A stretch of DNA of 48,618 nt from Candidatus Aminicenantota bacterium (GTDB taxonomy: Bacteria > Acidobacteriota > Aminicenantia > UBA2199): positions 1 through 48,618 of the forward strand of contig JAFGSF010000016.1 in assembly GCA_016934745.1 (NCBI GenBank), read 5' to 3'. This document shows positions 43,335 to 48,618 of this stretch, in pieces. Each line of letters opens with the position of its first letter. Within the stretch, counting starts at the first letter, position 1. The position numbers and the translations under genes are program-made. A model generated the notes under the pieces. That model saw nothing but the letters and a program-made list of their open reading frames with translations. It was not told where the DNA came from and did no database searches.

Positions 43335-44207
43335 CTAGTTAATCTCAACGTTGAAAAAATCGCAGTTGAGGATATGGGGGTCGGCGTCGCTCCAAAGCCG
43401 CAGTCCGGCCACGGCCGGATCCAGACTGCCATCAGAAAAGGAATGGAGCAGGACCCCGTTGCAATAAAAAGAATAGGTGCTTCCGGCACGGATGATACGA
43501 ACCGTATTCCAGCTCCGGTCGCCTCCGATGGCGGTACTCACGGTGTAAGCCGCCACGGCCGTGGAAGCCGGGCTGAGGCTGGTCAGGTTCGAGCTTTCGT
43601 AACGGACGATGGAAAAGGCGCCCTGTCCGAGCATGTTGGTGAAGATCCGGAACTCGAATCCGGAAACCGCGGTCATGGTCGTAGCGGTCACGAAGAATAC
43701 TCCCTGGTACTGGCCGATATCTCCCATGCTTTGCTGCAAGCGCGTTTCAATGGTCAGATTGTTGGCGCTGAAGGTGCGGTCGACATAGTTGGTTTCGGAA
43801 TGATTGATGTTCAAGTCCCTGCACTGGTATGTATCGGCTACGACTTCCCAAAACGATGGGCTGCGCGGACGCCATAATGGCGAAGCCGTGCCGCTGAAAT
43901 CGTCGCGGAACCCTTCTTCTTTCGCAATGTTCTTGATCAGCAGGAAATAAACCGCGGCGGCCCCGGCCGCTAAAAGTACGACGACCGGAAACCAGGGAAA
44001 ACGTCTCGGCCTGATTTTGACTTCCATACCGCTTTTTTCAAGATAATTCACTTGCGTTTCTTCAGTTGCAGCCCGGTCCAAACCTGCTTCACCCGTCCTT
44101 TTTTTCTTGCCAGCGGCCGCACTGAACACCTCCGAGTTGAAAAGCAGAATGAGACAAAAGATCAATGCCATGCTGATTGCTTTTTTTGAGAAATATTTCC
44201 ATCTCAT
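43335..44207 (-). CDS. Membrane-tethered LamG/DUF1080-like protein
   Basis: Not matched to a characterised protein. Residues 1-30 form a signal-like segment (FCLILLF then VFSAAAG). A charged linker (about 31-65) ends in the basic KIRPRRF and is followed by a hydrophobic helix (about 71-89). A beta-sandwich-like domain (about 100-290) follows, with FRDDFSG at its start, SWNTVRIIRAGSTYSFYCNG, given in part, and GLRLWSDAD near its end, the pattern of concanavalin/LamG-like (DUF1080) domains. It may bind sugars. GGAGGAGGG precedes the ATG. Its layout parallels the two proteins at 46593 and 47730. Confidence 0.7.
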   Translation of the reverse strand: MRWKYFSKKAISMALIFCLILLFNSEVFSAAAGKKKRTGEAGLDRAATEETQVNYLEKSGMEVKIRPRRFPWFPVVVLLAAGAAAVYFLLIKNIAKEEGFRDDFSGTASPLWRPRSPSFWEVVADTYQCRDLNINHSETNYVDRTFSANNLTIETRLQQSMGDIGQYQGVFFVTATTMTAVSGFEFRIFTNMLGQGAFSIVRYESSNLTSLSPASTAVAAYTVSTAIGGDRSWNTVRIIRAGSTYSFYCNGVLLHSFSDGSLDPAVAGLRLWSDADPHILNCDFFNVEIN

Positions 44208-44224
44208 TTTTCCGTCCCTCCTCC

Positions 44225-44249
44225 CGCAATGGTTTTAAAATCCATTGCG
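44225..44249. repeat. Hairpin in the leader of the LamG-like gene
   Basis: CGCAATGG (44225-44232) and CCATTGCG (44242-44249) are exact inverted repeats around TTTTAAAAT. The hairpin lies between the -10 box and the ribosome-binding site, so it may be an operator or an RNA element that controls access to the start. Confidence 0.5.
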
Positions 44250-44260
44250 CCTTGACTTAA

Positions 44261-44289
44261 ATTTTAATCAGGTGTTTTAGCAAAGTCAA
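44261..44289 (-). promoter_or_regulatory. Predicted promoter of the LamG-like gene
   Basis: TTGACT (44289-44284), 17 bases, TAAAAT (44266-44261). The bases after the -35 box (TTGC) match those in the promoter at 47189-47217. Leader about 47 bases. Confidence 0.65.
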
Positions 44290-44661
44290 CCGGCACATGA
44301 AACGAATGGGACATATCAAAATAGGCTCACATATATCTCCATGATCCATTAGAAAAATTCCAATCCTCAAGACGGCTGGGATTTAGTCAAGAACTGTGGA
44401 AATCTCCAATTTGGCGCTTTGAAAATGCAAATGTATTATAGTTTACGTTGGAGTGCAACCTTTCCATATGCCTTAGCCGGCTATATTAATAGATTTTTCT
44501 TGAAATAACCATCAGACAAAGGTTCGCAAACTCAACCCATGTTGGTATATTTACCACCCGTTCCACAGCGATAAAAGCTGCAGCGGATTCGCTTTGCGGT
44601 CCCGCCTGCAAAGCGGGAAAAGTCACAACGATGCGGATTGACAGTGTAACCGGAGGCCGGC
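44290..44661. other. Non-coding gap with one hairpin
   Basis: No coding frame with known features. At 44590-44615 CGCTTTGC and GCAAAGCG form a perfect 8-bp stem around ten bases, competing with CCCGC/GCGGG (44601-44617). It lies downstream of the beta-helix gene and could end its transcript, though no T-run follows on the minus strand. Confidence 0.4.
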
Positions 44662-46572
44662 CTATTGTTCGATCGCCCCGATATCGCCCATGGGGCCTTG
44701 CGGACGGCTTGTCCCCAGTTGGTCGACATCCTCCATCATGAAATACTGGATGCTTTTCATGATCATCAGGTAGACATGGTTGCCGAGCGGTCCGGACGTG
44801 AACGTGCCCCAGAAATCGTCGCCGAGATAGGCCATGCCGAGCCGGTTCCCGATGGTCGTATCGAGGTTTCGCCAGAAAGCGATCCAGGCCGCGTTTTGGG
44901 GGTTCGACGGCCAGGTCACGGCGGGGCCGTACCAGGTCGTCCCGGTCATGTCTCCGAATTCCTCCCCGAAATTCGCGCCCAGGATGGATCCGTACTCCTG
45001 CCTTAACTTGAGGATGACGAAATTCAGAAAATCGTCCGTGGCCTGGCCGTATCCCGTATAGCCGGCGTTGACATAAGTGACCGGGTATTGCTGATTGGGG
45101 ATCTGATCGATGGCGCGGACGGCCGGGGGATACCAAAGAACGGCCGGTTCAGCCGGGTGCGTCCCCACCGAGAGCACGGTCGGTTGGACATGGGCGCCGT
45201 TTATGTCCAGGGCCTGGGCAAGCAAAACCCCCTCCGCGTCACCGGGTTTCGGCCAGCGCTTGCGGCTGGACATCATCCAAGCGGGCACGGGTACCAGGAT
45301 GTAACGGAAGTCAAGGTAGCCGATCAGGTTGTACCCCTGGCTGTAGAAGTTGAGGATGGAGCCGGCGAACCAGTCTTCAGGTGCCCCGTTCAGCGTGTTG
45401 CCGACGACGATGGAGTTTTGGACCCAGACGTTCTCGACGGTGTGGGCGTTGCCGACCGTGGCCGCCACCCCACCGCCGCCCAGGTTCGGTTTGCCGCTGA
45501 ATACCGCGGCCTGGCCCACGACCGCGTTTTCGGCGATGGTGCAGCCCGAAACCCGGAGCGAGCCGCCGCCCATATAGATGCCTCCGCCCCGGGTGTACCA
45601 TTGGCCCGCCTGGGGAAAATCCGGATGGTCCTGGACCAGGTTGCGGGCGATCGTGCAGTTCGTGAGAGTCATCGTGGCCAGGTTTTTCGGTCCGCCGGAC
45701 AAGGTGAAGATGCCGCCGCCGTAGGCGTGCTGGGCGGTGACCGAGTTGCCGCTGATCACGCATCCCTTCAGGGACGTATCGTTGCCGCAGAATCGCGTGT
45801 TGGCGTCGTTTTCATCGGATATATTCGCACCGCCGCCGACGGAATAAATTCCCCCGCCCCCGGCCCCGTAGGCGATGACCGCATTGCCGCTGATGATGCA
45901 GTCGACGAGTTCCAGGTTGTCGGCATAAATGCCGCCGCCGTAGGTGCCGCGGTCGCGGGCGGACCCGTTCTCGCCCCTGCAGGTGTTGCCGGCGATCGTG
46001 CAAGCCGTGAGACTCGCCTTGCCCCAGACCGCGAGACCTGCGCCCCGGGCCAGGGTGAAAGGCTGGCTCCCATCAACAATTGCTTCGGCAACGGAACAGC
46101 CGGAGGTGATGGTAACGTTGTTCATGGTTAGGTCGCCGTAAACCGCCAGCACCCGGGCATGGCTCGTGTCGCCTCCATTCCAGGTGACCGTGATGCCGTG
46201 CGTCAGGTTCGAGGCGTCGATGGTCAGGTCCTTATGGGCATAAAGGGCGGACTTGCCATAGTCCCTTTCCTGATAGCCCGCAAAAACATTGTTGCTGTAG
46301 ACTTCGCCCTTGAGGGTGGAGTGCTCCGCCCCGATGAGCGTGAGCAGGATCGTCCCGCCGTCCAGGGAATCGGCGAAGCGGATGGTCTCGCCCGGATCCG
46401 CCGCGTTGACGGCCGACCTCAAGGTGACCGTGTTTTCCGCTGGCGCGGCCTGATCTTCGAGGGAATTGACGATCAGGTTCGGATTGAGCGACCGGTCGGT
46501 CGAATCGCAACCGCCGGCAAAAAAAAGCAGGAACAGTGAAAGAACTATATATGCAAGGCAAAAAAATTTCAT
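44662..46572 (-). CDS. Beta-helix lipoprotein with choice-of-anchor-Q-like C-terminus
   Basis: Surface or periplasmic lipoprotein, 636 residues. The signal segment ends in FAGGC (Cys22, lipobox). Residues about 30-80 have the VNSLEDQAAPAENTVTLRSAVNAA type start of CSLREA/anchor-Q proteins, given in part. A right-handed parallel beta-helix follows (about 110-430), shown by repeated GGGIY, SGN and LTNCTI turns. A further 200 residues (about 430-630) are irregular, with many Trp and Tyr. The end MGDIGAIEQ matches the closing motif of choice-of-anchor Q domains. Start ATG 46572 has GAGGAGG seven bases upstream. It lies 20 bases after the 46593-47156 gene and so forms an operon with it. Confidence 0.78.
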   Translation of the reverse strand: MKFFCLAYIVLSLFLLFFAGGCDSTDRSLNPNLIVNSLEDQAAPAENTVTLRSAVNAADPGETIRFADSLDGGTILLTLIGAEHSTLKGEVYSNNVFAGYQERDYGKSALYAHKDLTIDASNLTHGITVTWNGGDTSHARVLAVYGDLTMNNVTITSGCSVAEAIVDGSQPFTLARGAGLAVWGKASLTACTIAGNTCRGENGSARDRGTYGGGIYADNLELVDCIISGNAVIAYGAGGGGIYSVGGGANISDENDANTRFCGNDTSLKGCVISGNSVTAQHAYGGGIFTLSGGPKNLATMTLTNCTIARNLVQDHPDFPQAGQWYTRGGGIYMGGGSLRVSGCTIAENAVVGQAAVFSGKPNLGGGGVAATVGNAHTVENVWVQNSIVVGNTLNGAPEDWFAGSILNFYSQGYNLIGYLDFRYILVPVPAWMMSSRKRWPKPGDAEGVLLAQALDINGAHVQPTVLSVGTHPAEPAVLWYPPAVRAIDQIPNQQYPVTYVNAGYTGYGQATDDFLNFVILKLRQEYGSILGANFGEEFGDMTGTTWYGPAVTWPSNPQNAAWIAFWRNLDTTIGNRLGMAYLGDDFWGTFTSGPLGNHVYLMIMKSIQYFMMEDVDQLGTSRPQGPMGDIGAIEQ

Positions 46573-46592
46573 CACCACGCCTCCTCTACGAA

Positions 46593-47156
46593 CTATTTTT
46601 TATCGGCCGAGAAGGTTCCGCCCCAATCGGGAATGAGAATATGGTTCCAATAGAAATTGAACTGCCCGGACATGTGTTTTTTGGATGAAAACTCGCCGAT
46701 AAATTCATATTTTTGATCGGAGATTTCCACATAGAAAATGACTTTTTTGCCGTCCACGCTGTAGGCCCCGTTCAGCGTGCCGGCCAAGGTCAAGGTGCCG
46801 CTTTTTTTGCTGCCGCTAAAAACCGCTTCATAGGCATAGGTACCCTTGAACATGGTGTAGGTGATGAACCAGGTGCCGACGATATCGTACTTGTTCAGGA
46901 CGAAAAGGAACAGCACGACGGCGGTTACGGCAAGGACGCCCACGCCGATCAGGATCACCGGCAGGATACTTTTCTTCTTGGCCGGAGCGGCTGTCTCTCC
47001 CATGGCTTCGTAATAGTCCGGCCCTTGTTCGACACTGGCGGAGCTGACCTGTCCCGTGGTGCCGGCCGCGGCCGCGGGCATGGTGGAAACCTGCAGTAGC
47101 CACACGAAAGTGCATACAACCAGCAGTGCGATCCAGCGCTCATGTCTTTTAATCAT
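46593..47156 (-). CDS. Signal/TM-tethered beta-rich protein, paralogue B
   Basis: Unrecognised 187-residue protein. Basic start then hydrophobic segment (about 8-30, ends PAAAAG), a linker with EQGPDYYEA, a polybasic KKK, a second hydrophobic helix (about 66-86) and a C-terminal beta-rich domain starting at GTW with FSGSKKSG, YSVDGKK and KHMSGQF. The first 95 residues are about 70-75 percent identical (by eye) to the protein at 47730-48332; the tails have diverged. The GxW start and MSG repeat resemble lipocalin-like lipoprotein domains. Start is ATG 47156, aligned with the paralogue's MIK start. It is followed by the beta-helix lipoprotein gene. Confidence 0.7.
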   Translation of the reverse strand: MIKRHERWIALLVVCTFVWLLQVSTMPAAAAGTTGQVSSASVEQGPDYYEAMGETAAPAKKKSILPVILIGVGVLAVTAVVLFLFVLNKYDIVGTWFITYTMFKGTYAYEAVFSGSKKSGTLTLAGTLNGAYSVDGKKVIFYVEISDQKYEFIGEFSSKKHMSGQFNFYWNHILIPDWGGTFSADKK

Positions 47157-47188
47157 TTTTCTCACCCATCCTTGTAATCATTGCTTCA

Positions 47189-47217
47189 AATGTAAAATAA
47201 ATGCAATGCAAAGTCAA
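47189..47217 (-). promoter_or_regulatory. Predicted promoter of the paralogue B-beta-helix operon
   Basis: TTGACT (47217-47212), 17 bases, TACATT (47194-47189). The -35 region reads GTTGACTTTGC, the same as the LamG-like promoter. Confidence 0.55.
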
Positions 47218-47254
47218 CGGCGAAAGGATTTTAACGGCAAAAGATTGCCCTTAA

Positions 47255-47275
47255 TTGGTTACAATATTTAACCAA
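47255..47275. repeat. Inverted repeat upstream of the paralogue B promoter
   Basis: TTGGTTA (47255-47261) and TAACCAA (47269-47275) are exact inverted repeats with a 7-base spacer, 38 bases upstream of the -35 box. It could be a binding site for a regulator. Confidence 0.4.
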
Positions 47276-47627
47276 ATTTAGGTTGTTATTATTATATAAA
47301 GTAATATTTTTGAGTTGACTTTATTACTATGCCGTCCGCATGTATTCGGGTCCCTGGAAATAACACCATCCTCCACCCCGCCGGGCAAGTCGTTCCAACT
47401 CCGCAACCTTCCCTATTTCCTGGCTGGGAGATGGCGGGATTACCTGGCTTGGTTCATAAACAGCCAGGGGCGGCAGGGAAAATCGTGTAAACTCAATCCC
47501 CGGGATCGACAAATATAAGAATTAACGTTCCGTCCCTTGTTCTCCAATGTACGCCACTTCTTTTGCAGACACATATTTTAACCCAGATAAACTGCGAATT
47601 CCCCGCAAGGGGGATAAGAACCTTTGA
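47276..47627. other. Non-coding stretch of mixed composition
   Basis: AT-rich at the left (47280-47330), then a GC-richer patch (47335-47510) with short open frames on both strands that I could not recognise; it may be a decayed gene end. A CCCC-GCAA-GGGG hairpin with a GNRA-type tetraloop lies at 47601-47612. Nothing else is supported. Confidence 0.3.
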
Positions 47628-47676
47628 TAGCAAATTCAAAATTTGTTTAAAATACTAGAAATTTTAGAATTTGCTA
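47628..47676. repeat. Long imperfect inverted repeat downstream of paralogue C
   Basis: TAGCAAATTCAAAAT (47628-47642) pairs with ATTTTAGAATTTGCTA (47661-47676), with one bulged A. It lies 54 bases beyond the paralogue C stop codon and may be a terminator-like structure. Just beside it (47680-47701) GGCTTTACGAGACTCCGTAGCG resembles the apical module of the stem-loops at 48417-48600. Confidence 0.45.
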
Positions 47677-47729
47677 TTAGGCTTTACGAGACTCCGTAGC
47701 GTTTCAAATATTTGTTTTTTCCCCCGGTA

Positions 47730-48332
47730 TTACTTCTCCGCCCCCAACGCTTGGATTGATGGTGAATTAATGCCTGAGGGCGATGTGCCACGGGTTGCGG
47801 TCCAGTTCCATGTGTAGCCAGATTGTATCCAGGTCCCGCTCATGGCGTCTTTGGATGTAAATGTCCCGGTGATGGTGGCCGTCCACCCGTCTCCTATGCC
47901 CGGCACCATGGTCAGGTTTTTACCATCGACCGTATAGGTTCCTTTTGTGGAGGGGTCATGAGCCCAAACCCAGTTTCCACTCTTTTTGGTCCCGGTAAAA
48001 TTGGTTTGGTGTGTTTCGCTGGATGGGCCGGTGAGCACAAAGACCCAGGACCCGGTTACGTCGTAATTCTTCAATACCACCAGGAACAAGACGACAGCGG
48101 TTACGGTAAGTAGTCCCACGCCTATCAGTATCCAGGGCAGGATGCTCTTTTTCTTGGCCGGGGCGGCCTTGTGGCTTACGGCTTCGACATAGTCCGGTCC
48201 CTGCTCGGCACTGGCCACACCGGTCTGCCCGGACGTACTGGCCGCGGCCATGGGCATGGTGCTGACCTGCATCAGCCACAAGAACGTGCAAACCACCAGT
48301 AATGCGATCCATTTTTGTTGTTTTTTTATCAT
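47730..48332 (-). CDS. Signal/TM-tethered beta-rich protein, paralogue C
   Basis: Unrecognised 200-residue protein, paralogue of 46593-47156. It has a hydrophobic N-terminal segment (about 8-30), a linker with EQGPDYVEA, KKK, a second helix (about 66-86), then a beta-rich domain beginning GSW with FTGTKKSG, YTVDGKN, AMSGTW and a Thr/Ser-rich end. The tail differs from paralogue B while the shared positions stay in order, as in a fast-evolving binding or surface domain. GGAGGG lies before the ATG. The coding sequence ends in a short Ser/Pro-rich tail that the paralogue lacks. Confidence 0.7.
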   Translation of the reverse strand: MIKKQQKWIALLVVCTFLWLMQVSTMPMAAASTSGQTGVASAEQGPDYVEAVSHKAAPAKKKSILPWILIGVGLLTVTAVVLFLVVLKNYDVTGSWVFVLTGPSSETHQTNFTGTKKSGNWVWAHDPSTKGTYTVDGKNLTMVPGIGDGWTATITGTFTSKDAMSGTWIQSGYTWNWTATRGTSPSGINSPSIQALGAEK

Positions 48333-48352
48333 GATTGTCCCTCCAATAAATA

Positions 48353-48382
48353 ATTATAATCAATACCGGATTAAAAAGTCAA
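48353..48382 (-). promoter_or_regulatory. Predicted promoter of paralogue C
   Basis: TTGACT (48382-48377), 18 bases, TATAAT (48358-48353). Leader about 16 bases including GGAGGG. Confidence 0.6.
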
Positions 48383-48416
48383 GGCATAATTAGGAAAAAT
48401 GACGCTGTAATAATTA

Positions 48417-48518
48417 CACCAACACTGGCCGCTTCGGAAGACCTCGGCGGAGAGTCGCGGCACTATGCTGAGGTTTTACGAAGCATCTAGTGCCGCTATA
48501 CTCGACAGAGTGTTGGTG
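48417..48518. repeat. Nested stem-loop unit 1
   Basis: Outer stem CACCAACACT (48417-48426) with AGTGTTGGTG (48509-48518), perfect 10 bp. Inner stem GCGGCACTA (48457-48465) with TAGTGCCGC (48488-48496), perfect 9 bp, then TGCT/AGCA around loop GAGGTTTTACGA (48470-48481), with TC bulged on the 3' side. A GAGT/ACTC pair sits just outside the inner stem. No coding frame. Confidence 0.75.
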
Positions 48519-48531
48519 GGGAAAGAAAGTC

Positions 48532-48600
48532 ACAGCGCTACGGGTCGCATCGCTATGCCGAGGTTTTACGAGGCATCTAGCGATGCTATCCTAGCGCTGT
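48532..48600. repeat. Nested stem-loop unit 2
   Basis: Outer stem ACAGCGCTA (48532-48540) with TAGCGCTGT (48592-48600), inner stem GCATCGCTA (48547-48555) with TAGCGATGC (48578-48586), then TGCC/GGCA around the same loop GAGGTTTTACGA (48560-48571), again with TC bulged at the same place. Stem sequences differ from unit 1 but pairing is perfect. Confidence 0.75.
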
Positions 48601-48618
48601 TATTTCTGGAAGATACAG

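Noticed and set aside
45088..46131. Long plus-strand open frame opposite the beta-helix gene
   Set aside because: Shadow of a GC-rich repetitive gene; composition is typical of antisense translation.
47315..47518. Small protein gene in the paralogue gap
   Set aside because: Short frames on both strands, no Shine-Dalgarno, no recognisable motif.
48417..48600. Integron attC sites
   Set aside because: Imperfect hairpins with bulged bases recall attC, but the ends do not match RYYYAAC/GTTRRRY and no integrase or cassette is present.

Overview
The window looks like a chromosomal segment of a Gram-negative (diderm) bacterium. Evidence for an outer membrane is a LolB-like lipoprotein, an Mla/MCE lipid-transport operon, a PpiD-type periplasmic foldase and several lipobox or signal-peptide proteins. 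It uses the MEP isoprenoid route (ispE, ispF) and B12-dependent methionine synthesis (metF, metH). Gene order resembles proteobacterial and acidobacterial blocks. The exported beta-rich proteins at the right end would suit an Acidobacteriota/Aminicenantota-like lineage, but that placement is inference without a search.

Left part, plus strand (about 290-15500): a LolB-like lipoprotein gene, ispE, tRNA-Gln, prs, rplY and pth, then rpsF-rpsR-rplI-dnaB, the MCE operon (mlaE-mlaF-mlaD), radA, a PIN-TRAM membrane protein, ispF, der and parA-parB. Genes are packed with overlaps or tiny gaps. tRNA-Gln lies wholly inside the open ispE reading frame. pth seems to begin at an ATT codon behind a strong Shine-Dalgarno sequence that lies in the end of rplY.

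Middle, minus strand (about 35900 down to 15700): a perfect-consensus promoter (TTGACA-N17-TATAAT) opens a run of about 13 nearly abutting genes: phoH, pgpH-like HD phosphodiesterase, ybeY, corC-like, era, a histidine kinase (with its own promoter), ppiD-like, OPT transporter, M24 peptidase, lipA, metallophosphoesterase, a GAF-like protein of unknown role, and a lytic transglycosylase. A second strong promoter opens ddl-ruvX-mltG-pgeF, a peptidoglycan-centred operon.

Right part, minus strand (about 43250 down to 35900): an RNase D-like exonuclease (probably leaderless mRNA) and a HAD phosphatase, then a 250-bp repeat element with inverted ends, then metF-metH and an SLC13-type transporter.

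Right end (43300-48618): an accessory region of low gene density. It holds a membrane-tethered LamG-like protein, a beta-helix lipoprotein, and two paralogues with nearly identical signal/transmembrane modules but diverged beta-rich tails. The three tethered-protein genes have similar TTGACT-type promoters. The last 200 bases hold two nested stem-loops with the same 12-base apical loop and different but fully complementary stems, which is the clearest undescribed-looking structure in the window.
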